This document shows, one piece after another, positions 52,810 through 60,559 of a DNA stretch of 64,000 nucleotides. A program made the translations under genes and the position numbers. This DNA is from Qipengyuania marincola. GTDB lineage: Bacteria > Pseudomonadota > Alphaproteobacteria > Sphingomonadales > Sphingomonadaceae. Each line of letters opens with the position of its first letter. Within the stretch, counting starts at the first letter, position 1. Where the stretch lies: positions 310,001 through 374,000 of the forward strand of contig NZ_JARULC010000001.1 in the NCBI RefSeq assembly GCF_029688625.1, written 5' to 3'. The notes under the pieces are model-generated. The model did not search any database, was not told where the DNA came from, and was given only the letters and a program-made list of their open reading frames with translations.

Positions 52810-53577
52810 ATGGGTCGAGTTTCCGGCAAACTTCAAAATCATGCGCACGCGCGCCAGGCGTTGACCGGCCTTGCCTTGACCGCGGCGATCTTCGCCGCGT
52901 GGCTGTCGATCCACCTTTATGCCATGTTCGTATTCGCTCTTGGCTGGAGCACGCTTCCTGCCGCGCTGGCGATCGCGCTCGTCCAATGCTGGTTGTCGGT
53001 GGGCCTGTTCATCGCCAGCCACGATGCGATGCACGGATCGCTGGTTCCAGGTGGCGGCCGTATCAACGATGTCATAGGCGGTTTCCTGCTTTTCATCTAC
53101 GCAGGGTTCGCGTGGAGCCGGATGCGCGATGCGCATTTCGCCCATCACAATGCCCCAGGGACCGCAACGGATCCGGACTTCAGCGCCGCCCACCCGACCC
53201 GTTTCTGGCCGTGGTACGCCACGTTCCTGCGGCGCTATTTCGGCTGGCAGTCGGTTGCCTTCGTCAGCACGGTCGTGACGACATACTGGCTGGTCCTCGG
53301 CGTGCCGGTGGAAAAGATCGTCCTGCTCTATGGCGCGCCGGCGATCGGGTCTTCGATGCAACTCTTCTATTTCGGCACGTACCGCCCCCATCGCCACCGC
53401 GGCGATGAGTTTGCCGACCGGCACAATGCGCGTAGCGACGATTTCGGCACGCTGGCCTCACTCGCCAGCTGCTTCCATTTCGGCTATCATCACGAGCATC
53501 ATCGTGCGCCGCATGTCCCCTGGTGGAGGCTCCCGGCGGCGCGCAAGGCCATGGCCCGCGAAGAGATGCAAGCATGA
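52810..53577 (+). CDS. crtW: Beta-carotene ketolase (CrtW-type)
   Basis: The 255-residue membrane di-iron protein has the His clusters SHDAMHGSL, FAHHNAPGTATDPDF and FHFGYHHEHHRAPHVPWW. It adds 4-keto groups to beta-ionone rings. Its partner crtZ overlaps by 4 bp, so ketohydroxy carotenoids of the astaxanthin group are possible products. A GTG one codon earlier is an alternative start. CrtW is favoured over a fatty-acid desaturase by the HDAMHG and PHVPWW context. Confidence 0.9.
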   Translation: MGRVSGKLQNHAHARQALTGLALTAAIFAAWLSIHLYAMFVFALGWSTLPAALAIALVQCWLSVGLFIASHDAMHGSLVPGGGRINDVIGGFLLFIYAGFAWSRMRDAHFAHHNAPGTATDPDFSAAHPTRFWPWYATFLRRYFGWQSVAFVSTVVTTYWLVLGVPVEKIVLLYGAPAIGSSMQLFYFGTYRPHRHRGDEFADRHNARSDDFGTLASLASCFHFGYHHEHHRAPHVPWWRLPAARKAMAREEMQA

Positions 53578-54074
53578 GTACCGGTGCAATCCTGCTGACC
53601 GTGTTCCTGTCGATCCTCGGCATGGAGCTGTTTGCGTGGTGGGCGCACAAATACATCATGCATGGTTGGGGCTGGGGTTGGCACCGCGACCATCACGAAC
53701 CGCATGACAATCTCCTCGAGAAAAACGACCTCTATGCAGTCACCTTCGGCACGATCGTCTTCGCGATGTTCGCTATCGGCTATATCTGGTCGGACCTGCT
53801 CTGGTGGGTGGCTTTCGGAATCACCTGCTATGGCGTGATCTACACCCTGGTGCACGACGGGCTGGTCCATCAGCGCTATTGGCGCTGGGTGCCCAAACGC
53901 GGCTACGCCAAGCGGCTGGTGCAGGCCCACAAACTGCACCATGCGACAATCGGGAAAGAGGGCGGAGTGAGCTTCGGCTTCGTCTTCGCGCGCGATCCGG
54001 CAAAGCTGAAGGCGGAATTGAAGCGTCAGCGCGAAGCGGGCGAGGCCGTGGTACGCGAAAGCGCCGGGGCCTGA
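53574..54074 (+). CDS. crtZ: Beta-carotene 3-hydroxylase
   Basis: The 166-residue membrane hydroxylase has WAHKYIMHGWGWGWHRDHHE, VHDGLVHQRY and HKLHHATIG, the di-iron His motifs of CrtZ. It hydroxylates carbon 3 of the ionone ring. The ATG overlaps the crtW stop (ATGA), implying coupled synthesis of the two enzymes. Confidence 0.95.
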   Translation: MSTGAILLTVFLSILGMELFAWWAHKYIMHGWGWGWHRDHHEPHDNLLEKNDLYAVTFGTIVFAMFAIGYIWSDLLWWVAFGITCYGVIYTLVHDGLVHQRYWRWVPKRGYAKRLVQAHKLHHATIGKEGGVSFGFVFARDPAKLKAELKRQREAGEAVVRESAGA

Positions 54075-54078
54075 TCCC

Positions 54079-54489
54079 ATAGCCGATCCGCTCGACCTAA
54101 CCGGCGACTGGGACGGAAGTTTCAGCTATCCCGGCGGGCAGGCGAAGACACCCTTTCATGCCCGCATCGAAGAAAGCAGCGGGCGCTTTTCCGGCTCGAT
54201 GATCGAACCCGACATCTTTCGCCCTGGATCGACCGTCGGCGCCAAACTGTCGGGTATCCGCAGTGCCCGTGCGGTCGATTTCACGAAAATCTATCCTCAT
54301 CCGCCGCAGGGCTACGAAAATCCTGTCGACTATGTCGGGCAGCTGTCGGCCGACGGGCTGGTGGTCACAGGCGTGTGGAGCCTGCTGGACCTGAGCGGGA
54401 CTTTCGAGATGCACCGCGAACAGGGGGCAAGCCAAACGCAGGAGGCCGAGACCGTCGAAACGGTCCCGGCCTCCGGGATGCTGTTCTGA
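54079..54489 (+). CDS. Conserved-looking protein with no standard start codon
   Basis: Coding sense clearly begins before the first ATG (54199): the frame reads DPLDLTGDWDGSFSYPGGQ from just after the crtZ stop. Between the last upstream stop (54016) and 54199 there is no ATG, GTG or TTG. An ATA at 54079 gives a natural N-terminus and about 136 residues. Either an ATA start is used, the true start is ATG 54199 (96 residues), or the start was mutated. Function unknown; a beta-rich small protein is suggested. Confidence 0.6.
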   Translation: MADPLDLTGDWDGSFSYPGGQAKTPFHARIEESSGRFSGSMIEPDIFRPGSTVGAKLSGIRSARAVDFTKIYPHPPQGYENPVDYVGQLSADGLVVTGVWSLLDLSGTFEMHREQGASQTQEAETVETVPASGMLF

Positions 54490-54498
54490 TGCCTCTGC

Positions 54499-54657
54499 TT
54501 AGCGGGCGTAATTTACGTAGAGGCCGTGGATCAGGCCGGGAATGAAGCCGAGCAGCGTCAACACGAGATTGATAAGTGTCGTGGTCCCCAGACCATGCTT
54601 TGCCGCAACGCCAAGCGGGGGCAGAAGAATGGTCGCGATCAGAATAAGAATTGCCAT
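54499..54657 (-). CDS. Pmp3/YqaE-family small membrane protein
   Basis: The 52-residue protein has two hydrophobic helices: AILILIATILLPPLGV, then the polar turn and NLVLTLLGFIPGLIHGLYV. This is the complete Pmp3/YqaE pattern, seen in stress-induced membrane proteins. It is too short for most ORF calls. Confidence 0.88.
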   Translation of the reverse strand: MAILILIATILLPPLGVAAKHGLGTTTLINLVLTLLGFIPGLIHGLYVNYAR

Positions 54658-54729
54658 CAAGAGTGTCCTTTCGTTCACCCTCCCATCGTATGCTTTCTCA
54701 ACGACTTGCTGATGGCGCGGTTCCCGTCG

Positions 54730-55080
54730 CTACTCGTTTCGCGTCGCAATCCAGCCGCCGCAGATCACGAAAATTGCGATCGAAATCCAGTACCATGGAT
54801 GACCCAGCGTGTACCAGGTGAAGACCGCGCCGGTCGCCATCGCACCGATCGCCATGGTCTTGGCCCGGCGGCTGATCGCCCGCCGTTCGCGCCAGTCCTG
54901 CACCTGCGGCCCCCAGTGCGGGTGGTCGAGTATCTTCTGCTCCCATTCCGGGTTGCTGCGCGCGAAGAAATACACCGCCAGCAACAGGAACGGCACCGTC
55001 GGCATGATCGGCAGAAAGGCGCCGACTGCCGCTAATCCGACACTCAGCAGCCCGAGGCCGCGATAGATCGGCCGTTTCAT
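54730..55080 (-). CDS. YbaN/DUF454 inner-membrane protein
   Basis: The 116-residue membrane protein has the DUF454 phrases GAFLPIMPTVPFLLLAVYFF and ARSNPEWEQKILDHPHWGP. Three or four hydrophobic segments are visible. It lies 1 bp after sufE. Its function is not known. Confidence 0.9.
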   Translation of the reverse strand: MKRPIYRGLGLLSVGLAAVGAFLPIMPTVPFLLLAVYFFARSNPEWEQKILDHPHWGPQVQDWRERRAISRRAKTMAIGAMATGAVFTWYTLGHPWYWISIAIFVICGGWIATRNE

Positions 55081-55081
55081 T

Positions 55082-55489
55082 CTACCCCTGTGCGATCCGC
55101 GCAGCGTGTTCCTTCACCAGGGCGATCATATTGGGTACGCCCTGTGTCCGGTTGCTCGATAGCTGGTTCTTTAGATCGAACGGCTCGAGTTCGGCGGTAA
55201 TGTCCATTGCTGCGACATCGGCGGCGGGCTTGTCCTGCACGGCGCTGATCACCAGCGCGACGATCCCCTTGGTGATCGCGGCGTTGCTGTCGGCAAGAAA
55301 ATGCAGCCGGGCGGCATCGCCGGTGGGGTAGACCCAGACCGCTGCCGAACATCCGCGAACAAGGGTCGCATCGGTCTTCAAAGCGTCCGGCATGGGATCG
55401 AGTTCGCGACCGAGTTCGATGAGCAGGCGATAGCGTTCATCGCCTTCAAGGAAGCTGTATTCTTCTGAGATATCGGAAAGGTTGCGCAT
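55082..55489 (-). CDS. sufE: SufE-family cysteine desulfurase activator
   Basis: The 135-residue protein from the ATG at 55489 (MRNLSDISEEY) has the sulphur-accepting Cys in LVRGCSAAVWV and the family end SNRTQGVPNMIALVKEHA. It passes sulphur from the desulfurase SufS for Fe-S cluster assembly. The frame is open upstream over the psp-linked small genes, but the family length supports this start. Confidence 0.93.
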   Translation of the reverse strand: MRNLSDISEEYSFLEGDERYRLLIELGRELDPMPDALKTDATLVRGCSAAVWVYPTGDAARLHFLADSNAAITKGIVALVISAVQDKPAADVAAMDITAELEPFDLKNQLSSNRTQGVPNMIALVKEHAARIAQG

Positions 55490-55538
55490 AGGCAGGCGCC
55501 TTAGCCGCGCGGGCGGCGCGCGTAAATTGCGCTCGCGC

Positions 55539-55715
55539 TCAGCCCGACAGGCCGCCCGGTCGGGTGAACGCGTAGTAGACGACGTAGAACCATCCGAAGA
55601 AGCCCTGAAGGATTGCCCAGAGGATCGACTGGTGCTGGCTCCAGCTGATTGCGACCGCGATTGCGCTGCCCAAGCCGATTCCGGCGCGGGCCGCATCGGT
55701 TCGGACAACCGTCAC
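55539..55715 (-). CDS. 58-residue membrane protein at the end of the psp gene run
   Basis: The GTG start overlaps the preceding stop (GTGA). Two hydrophobic helices are visible (AGIGLGSAIAVAIS and SILWAILQGFFGWFYVVYYA), ending TRPGGLSG. The second helix resembles a small widespread family of unknown function. It is probably the last gene of the psp operon. Confidence 0.75.
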   Translation of the reverse strand: MTVVRTDAARAGIGLGSAIAVAISWSQHQSILWAILQGFFGWFYVVYYAFTRPGGLSG

Positions 55716-55945
55716 AGATCAACCCCGCTGGCGATTGCCTCGAGCTTGCGGATCCGCTCCTTGAGATCGGCGATCTCGATGCGCGCGGCCCCCATCGGAG
55801 AGCCTTCCTCGCGACCCGGCCGTGCGCGTTCGAGCTCGCTGCGCTTGAATTCGAGCCAGCCGTGCCAGCCGCGCAACATTGCGGCGGCCACGATGACGAG
55901 CCCCACAAGGCTCGCCCCGGCAATGATGATCGATGGTTCGAACAT
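55712..55945 (-). CDS. PspB-like small membrane protein, shortened member
   Basis: The 77-residue protein starts at the ATG 11 bp after GGAGG (ATG 55954 is the alternative). One N-terminal helix (SIIIAGASLVGLVIVAAAML) precedes a coiled coil ending DLKERIRKLEAIASGVDL. This is the tail module of its neighbours cut after the LE-AIAS part. It overlaps the next gene. Confidence 0.75.
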   Translation of the reverse strand: MFEPSIIIAGASLVGLVIVAAAMLRGWHGWLEFKRSELERARPGREEGSPMGAARIEIADLKERIRKLEAIASGVDL

Positions 55946-55962
55946 TTCCCTCATGTCCTCCT

Positions 55963-56289
55963 TCAACCCTTGTGTTGGTCGTCCAGCTCGTCCTTGCGGT
56001 CGCGCAGGGCTTCGATCTCGGCCGATATGCGCCGCGTTTCGACCGCGTCGAGTGAATGACCATCTGTGGCGATTTTCTCGAGTGTCTTGATCCGCTCGCG
56101 CAGTTCCTCGACTTCGCGCTGCGTCTGCACGCGATCTTCCGTGTCGATCGAACCCGCACCGGGGCCGATCCAATGTTGATTGCCCTTACGATCGGTAATG
56201 ATCCCACCCTGCGCGCGATATTTTGCGGCCATTACCTTGCCGATCACGATCATCATGACGATCAGTACGACTGCCAGCGGCCAGCTCAT
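55963..56289 (-). CDS. PspB-like small membrane protein
   Basis: The 108-residue protein has an N-terminal helix (LAVVLIVMMIVIGKVMAA), a polar linker and a coiled-coil tail with ERIKTLEKIATD and ISAEIEALRDRKD. The tail module recurs in neighbouring genes. It overlaps the upstream gene by 4 bp. Confidence 0.82.
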   Translation of the reverse strand: MSWPLAVVLIVMMIVIGKVMAAKYRAQGGIITDRKGNQHWIGPGAGSIDTEDRVQTQREVEELRERIKTLEKIATDGHSLDAVETRRISAEIEALRDRKDELDDQHKG

Positions 56290-56594
56290 CGTGTCACCTC
56301 CGGCTTGCCCACCTCGATCCGGTCGAGGGCGCGCAGCTCTTCGATTTGCGATGCGAGCGTGTGGTTGCTGTCGGTCGCAATGCGCTCCAGCACACGGACA
56401 CGCTCCTCCATCTTGCTATAGTCGCCGTTGGAATAGCGCATCTGTTCGGCCTTGGCCTCTTCCGCCCGCGCCACGAGCTCCAGCTTGCGCTCCTTGTACA
56501 TGTGTTCGCGCTTGTTGATGAAATAGGCGAAGGGGAACACGATCGACAGGACGACAAGGATGAAGCCGAAGATCAGCATCAGGTCGGGGTCCAT
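56286..56594 (-). CDS. PspB-like small membrane protein
   Basis: The 102-residue protein has a strong N-terminal helix (LMLIFGFILVVLSIVFPFAY), a basic patch (NKREHMYKERK) and a coiled coil with RVRVLERIATDSNHTL and QIEELRALD. The basic patch followed by a heptad region is the PspB layout. Its ATG abuts the preceding stop. Confidence 0.85.
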   Translation of the reverse strand: MDPDLMLIFGFILVVLSIVFPFAYFINKREHMYKERKLELVARAEEAKAEQMRYSNGDYSKMEERVRVLERIATDSNHTLASQIEELRALDRIEVGKPEVTR

Positions 56595-56902
56595 CAGTTG
56601 GCCTCCCGCTTGTCGCGCAGGCGATCGATTTCGCTGGTGAGGTGATAGCCGCTATCGGTGACGATGCGTTCGACATTGGCCAGCCGGTCCTTCATCGAGC
56701 CCAGCTCGGCGCGTAGTTCGGCATTCTCCTGCGTCAGCAATTTGACCCGTTCGACCGCCTGGTCGTTCTTGGGATAGATCGCTTTGCCCCAGCTGTTCTC
56801 CAGCGGATAGCCGTTCTTCACGCGGATCCAGGTGTTGGCGACCCAGGCCAGCGACATGGCGATCACCCCGCCGATGACAGCGCTTTCGGTGATGAATTCC
56901 AT
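56594..56902 (-). CDS. PspB-like small membrane protein
   Basis: The 102-residue protein has an N-terminal helix, then WIRVKNGYPLENSWGK, which recurs almost unchanged in the next upstream paralogue, then a coiled coil with RLANVERIVTDSGYHL and EIDRLRDKR. It clearly arose by duplication with the 56902-57237 gene. Confidence 0.85.
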   Translation of the reverse strand: MEFITESAVIGGVIAMSLAWVANTWIRVKNGYPLENSWGKAIYPKNDQAVERVKLLTQENAELRAELGSMKDRLANVERIVTDSGYHLTSEIDRLRDKREAN

Positions 56903-57237
56903 TACGCTTTCTCCTGAGTGCGCATCTCGAGCGGCACGCCGCTATCCGGGCTGCGGTCGCGCAGAGCTTCGATCTCGTCGTGCAGCGAATAGCCGCGGTC
57001 GGTGACGATCTTTTCCAACACGACCATGCGGTCCTGCATCGTATCGAGCTTCTCGTGCAACTGGCGGTTCTCGGCCTTGAGGGCCTTGGTCTCGGCGCTG
57101 TCGCCGCGCTCGGTCTTGCCGCCCCACTCGTCTTCGAGCGGATAGCCGTGCTTCGCGCGGATCCAGTTGTTGACGAGCCAGCCGACGTTACAGGCGATAA
57201 CGATACCGATGATGAAGAATGCGGTTTCCCAGCTCAT
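56902..57237 (-). CDS. PspB-like small membrane protein
   Basis: The 111-residue protein has an N-terminal helix (AFFIIGIVIACNVGWLV), WIRAKHGYPLEDEWGG, then a long coiled coil with RMVVLEKIVTDRGYSL and EIEALRDRS, ending PDSGVPLEMRTQEKA. The ending nearly repeats that of its upstream neighbour (PDSGVPLDIKRQEKA), a sign of recent duplication. Confidence 0.86.
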   Translation of the reverse strand: MSWETAFFIIGIVIACNVGWLVNNWIRAKHGYPLEDEWGGKTERGDSAETKALKAENRQLHEKLDTMQDRMVVLEKIVTDRGYSLHDEIEALRDRSPDSGVPLEMRTQEKA

Positions 57238-57545
57238 CCTGCCTTCTCCTGTCGCTTGATGTCGAGCGGCACGCCGCTGTCAGGTTCGTGCGCCTTCGTA
57301 TCGCGCAGTGCCTCGATCTGGGCGGCGACATCGTACCCCTTGTCGGTCACGATCCGCTCCAGCACCTGGACGCGTTGCTCCAGTTCGGCGACCTGGGTCG
57401 CGTGGCGGGCGGCCTCCTCGGCGCTCTGCGAGGCCGTGGCGTTGAGGCGCTTCTCTTCCAGCTTGCGCTGGTTGGCGATCCACACGATGGCGACGACCAT
57501 GATGAAGGGCGCCAGCGGGATCATCAGTGCGAGTATGCCTTCCAT
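57234..57545 (-). CDS. PspB-like small membrane protein
   Basis: The 103-residue protein has an N-terminal helix (LIPLAPFIMVVAIVWIA), a basic NQRKLEEKR and a coiled coil with RVQVLERIVTDKGYDV and QIEALRDTK. It is the first of the duplicated run after pspC and overlaps its downstream neighbour by 4 bp. Confidence 0.86.
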   Translation of the reverse strand: MEGILALMIPLAPFIMVVAIVWIANQRKLEEKRLNATASQSAEEAARHATQVAELEQRVQVLERIVTDKGYDVAAQIEALRDTKAHEPDSGVPLDIKRQEKAG

Positions 57546-57569
57546 TGTATCTCCCCTTGGCAGGCGTGC

Positions 57570-57944
57570 TTAGCGCAGGCGTTCGATTTCGGCGTTCAGG
57601 CGCGGGTTGCTGGTGACATAGAAGGTCTCCACGTCGGCCAGGCGGCGATCGATGTCCTTCATCCGGCTGCGGATTTCCCGCGCGGTCCGCTTCGGGTTCT
57701 GCCGTACGCGCTGCCAGTATTTGCTCTCGTCATGATCGGTATAGAGATGCGGCGGCTTCTTGTTCAGCAGGATGCCGGCGACGAAATAGGCGAGGATCGG
57801 CCAGCCCATGCTGATGGCGAGGATGATGAAGCCGAGCCGGACCCACAGGGCATTGACCCCGGTATAGTCCGCGATGCCCGACAGCACGCCCATGAACTTC
57901 GCGTTCTGCTTGTCGCGATAGAGAGTGGTGCGGGGGCTGTTCAC
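57570..57944 (-). CDS. pspC: Phage shock protein C
   Basis: The 124-residue protein has the PspC domain: LYRDKQNAKFMGVLSGIADY, GVNALWVRLGFIILAI and a second helix WPILAYFVAGILL. Its C-terminus has a coiled coil (RMKDIDRRLADVETFYVTS, then EIERLR) that echoes the tail of the small PspB-like proteins. PspC and PspB sense envelope stress and draw PspA to the membrane. Confidence 0.94.
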   Translation of the reverse strand: MNSPRTTLYRDKQNAKFMGVLSGIADYTGVNALWVRLGFIILAISMGWPILAYFVAGILLNKKPPHLYTDHDESKYWQRVRQNPKRTAREIRSRMKDIDRRLADVETFYVTSNPRLNAEIERLR

Positions 57945-58237
57945 TGGGCTGCTCCTTTTTTCTCGGCGATCAGCTGTTCGAGTTCGCGCAGCTGCTGGTT
58001 GTCGGCTTCGCTGTCATGGACAAGGCGGGCCGGCTTGAAGTCGGGATTGTCGCTGGCGACCAGGCGCTCGACCGTGTCCATCCGGTCATCGAGGCGCTTG
58101 GCGAGGCTGTAGAGTTCCTCCAGCAGCGCTTCGTCGTCGGTCGTGATGGTCGCAGCGGTCTTCCATTTCGTGATGTAGTGCAGGACCAACCAGGGCAGCC
58201 CGATGAAAAGGGCAGGTATGATGATGATTTCTTCCAC
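57941..58237 (-). CDS. pspB: Phage shock protein B
   Basis: The 98-residue protein has an N-terminal helix (IIIIPALFIGLPWLVLHYI), a short basic segment and a leucine-rich coiled coil (EALLEELYSLAKRLDDRMDT), as in PspB. It sits 3 bp after pspA and overlaps pspC by 4 bp. It is also the parent type of the tandem small proteins that follow. Confidence 0.9.
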   Translation of the reverse strand: MEEIIIIPALFIGLPWLVLHYITKWKTAATITTDDEALLEELYSLAKRLDDRMDTVERLVASDNPDFKPARLVHDSEADNQQLRELEQLIAEKKGAAQ

Positions 58238-58240
58238 GGG

Positions 58241-58930
58241 TCAGTCCTCCTTGGGGGCGCTATCCTTGCCGAGCGCCTTTTTCATTTCTTCGAGCTCGTC
58301 GTCGATCGCGTCGGCGCCTTCCAGCGCGGCGATCTCGTCGGCGAGGTTCGGGCTCTTGTTGCCGTCGGCAATCTGCAGCGCATCGGCGCGGCCTTCGGCA
58401 TAGTCGACGCGGCGTTCCAGCTGGTCGAAGCGATTGAGCGCATCGTCCACGCGTTCGTTGGTCATCAGGCTGCGCAGCTTCACGCGGTTTTCCGCGCTTT
58501 CGAGCCGGGCAGCGATGGCGGTCTGGCGGCTGCGCGCTTCGCGCAGGCGGTTCTGCAGCTTCTGGATGTCCTGCTCATAGGCCCGCAGCGCATCGTCGAG
58601 CACGGCGATTTCCTGCTTGAGCTGATCGGACATGTCCGCCGCTTTCTTCTTTTCGACGAGCGCGGCGCGGGCGAGATCCTCGCGGTCCTTGGAAAGCGCC
58701 AGCTGGGCTTTCTCGCCCCAATCGGCCTGCAGCTTGTCGAGCTTGACCGTGTGACGGTGCATTTCCTTCTGGTCGGCGATCGTGCGCGCGGCACTCGCCC
58801 GGACCTCGACCAGCGTCTCCTCCATTTCGAGGATGATCATGCGGATCATCTTCTGGGGGTCGTCCGCCTTGTCGAGCATGTCGTTGAAATTGGCGGCGAT
58901 GATATCGCGGGTGCGGCTGAAAATGCCCAT
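58241..58930 (-). CDS. pspA: Phage shock protein A
   Basis: The product has 229 residues from MGIFSRTRDI, the standard PspA N-terminal amphipathic helix, with GGAG 9 bp upstream. It is wholly helical, with EDPQKMIRMI-like ADDPQKMIRMIILEME and a long coiled coil, as in the ESCRT-III-like PspA/Vipp1 family. PspA stabilises damaged membranes and inhibits PspF. The frame is open for 68 more codons to an ATG at 59134. Confidence 0.93.
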   Translation of the reverse strand: MGIFSRTRDIIAANFNDMLDKADDPQKMIRMIILEMEETLVEVRASAARTIADQKEMHRHTVKLDKLQADWGEKAQLALSKDREDLARAALVEKKKAADMSDQLKQEIAVLDDALRAYEQDIQKLQNRLREARSRQTAIAARLESAENRVKLRSLMTNERVDDALNRFDQLERRVDYAEGRADALQIADGNKSPNLADEIAALEGADAIDDELEEMKKALGKDSAPKED

Positions 58931-59130
58931 CAATGGTGCTCCACTAGAAAAAAAGTCCGATCCCTTGGCCCGCCCACCGTCGCGGGTCGGGGTGGGGGAA
59001 CGACGCAGCCGTTCTACCTCTTCCTCGATGCGCGACAAGCGGGGCCGGCCGTTGGAACGGTCCGAAGCGTCCTGGGGACTGTCGGGGGTTTGACGCTCCG
59101 GACCGAGGGGATCGTGATCGGGGGGTAGGG

Positions 59131-59283
59131 TCATGCGATTTCCACTTGCTCGATGGCGGCGATCGCCGTGACCGGCGTCGTTACCGTGATCTGCGAGCTC
59201 AGCATGACGAATGCCGACATCGCGACGATGCTGGCGATTGCTGCCTGACCGAGTTGTGTCCGGAAGAAGCTGCGATCGTACAT
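59131..59283 (-). CDS. 50-residue membrane protein, first gene of the psp operon
   Basis: The ATG lies 8 bp after GGAGGT. MYDRSFFRTQLGQAAIAS leads into a hydrophobic helix (IVAMSAFVMLSS) and a Thr/Val/Ile-rich tail. It is the first gene after the sigma-54 promoter. Its TGA overlaps an ATG in frame with pspA (59134). It may be exported or a single-span membrane peptide. No known psp gene matches. Confidence 0.75.
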   Translation of the reverse strand: MYDRSFFRTQLGQAAIASIVAMSAFVMLSSQITVTTPVTAIAAIEQVEIA

Positions 59284-59343
59284 GGTGGGTTACCTCCCTT
59301 GTGAACCTTCGTGATCGGTTCGAATTGCTGTTGTCTCCTGTTC

Positions 59344-59360
59344 AGCAAGCGGCGTGCCAA
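59344..59360 (-). promoter_or_regulatory. Sigma-54 promoter of the psp operon
   Basis: On the minus strand TTGGCACGCCGCTTGCT has GG (59358-59357) and GC (59346-59345) separated by 10 bp, a near-perfect -24/-12 element. It lies 62 bp upstream of the first psp-operon gene and is divergent from pspF. An inverted repeat GGTTGG-N9-CCAACC in the intergenic region is a possible PspF-binding site. Confidence 0.88.
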
Positions 59361-59458
59361 ATGGGAAAATTCAGGAATTCAGGGATTTTTGGCGAAGGGT
59401 TTCCCCCTGAGGTTGGTTTCTGTTGCCAACCCTTGGTGTAAAACCCTATATCTTGGTC

Positions 59459-60496
59459 ATGGAAAGGGAAAACCAGTTCATTGGCCAGTCTGGCGCCTTT
59501 CTCGACGCGGTGGAGCGAGCCAGCCGTGCGGCCCCCATGCGGCGACCCGTCCTCGTCATCGGCGAACGCGGGACTGGCAAGGAGCTGATCGCCGAACGTC
59601 TGCATCGCCTTTCCACCCGTTGGGACGAACCGCTGGTCGTCATGAACTGCGCCGCGCTTCCCGAAACGCTTATCGAAGCGGAGCTCTTCGGGCACGAGGC
59701 GGGGGCCTTTACCGGTGCTACCAAACAACGGGTCGGCAGGTTCGAGGAAGCCGACAAGGGCACGCTATTTCTCGACGAACTGGGCACGCTGTCGATGGGC
59801 GCACAGGAGCGACTGTTGCGCGCCGTCGAATATGGCGAGGTTACCCGGATCGGGTCGAGCCGTCCGGTTCGGGTGGACGTGAGGATCGTCGCTGCGACGA
59901 ACGAAGACCTTCCGGAAAAGGCCGCGCGCGGCGAATTTCGCGCCGACCTGCTCGACCGGCTCAGCTTCGAGGTGATTACCCTTCCGCCGCTGCGCGTGCG
60001 CGAGGGGGATATCGACGTGCTGGCAGATTATTTCGGCCGGCGCATGGCTGCCGAACTGGGCTGGGAAGGATGGCCCGGCTTCGCCCCGCACGTTCGCGAG
60101 GAGATGACGAAGCACGACTGGCCGGGCAATGTGCGCGAATTGCGCAACGTGGTCGAGCGCGCGATCTATCGCTGGGACGACTGGCACGAGCCGGTCGGCC
60201 ATGTCGTGTTCGATCCCTTCGACAGCCCGTGGAAGCCGGTTTCCATGCCGCGCGCGTCCGACAAGGCTGCAGCTCCTGCCGCGAATGGCCACGCGGGGCC
60301 GGTCCAGCCAGCGCTTGACCTGGAGCATGTCGACGATCTGCGCCAGGCGGTCGATGATCACGAGCGTACGATCGTCGAGCATGCGCTCGTCAAGCATCGC
60401 TGGAACCAGCGGCAGACTGCGAAAGCGCTGGGCCTGAGCTACGACCAGCTGCGGCACTGCATCAAGAAGCATGGCCTGATGGAAGAGCAGGCGTAG
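59459..60496 (+). CDS. pspF: PspF, sigma-54-dependent activator of the psp operon
   Basis: The 345-residue AAA+ activator has no N-terminal receiver domain. Walker A GERGTGKE lies near residue 36, the sigma-54 contact loop GHEAGAFTGA near residue 80, and Walker B EADKGTLFLDELG follows. A Fis-type HTH closes the protein (QRQTAKALGLSYDQLRHC). The ATG at 59459 (MERENQFIGQ) matches the family start. PspA binds this kind of activator to hold it inactive. Confidence 0.95.
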   Translation: MERENQFIGQSGAFLDAVERASRAAPMRRPVLVIGERGTGKELIAERLHRLSTRWDEPLVVMNCAALPETLIEAELFGHEAGAFTGATKQRVGRFEEADKGTLFLDELGTLSMGAQERLLRAVEYGEVTRIGSSRPVRVDVRIVAATNEDLPEKAARGEFRADLLDRLSFEVITLPPLRVREGDIDVLADYFGRRMAAELGWEGWPGFAPHVREEMTKHDWPGNVRELRNVVERAIYRWDDWHEPVGHVVFDPFDSPWKPVSMPRASDKAAAPAANGHAGPVQPALDLEHVDDLRQAVDDHERTIVEHALVKHRWNQRQTAKALGLSYDQLRHCIKKHGLMEEQA

Positions 60497-60559
60497 CGGA
60501 ATTTACGTTTCCTTCGCTCCCTCAGTATAAGGTGGGTCGGGCGCATCGAGGGGGCGGCC

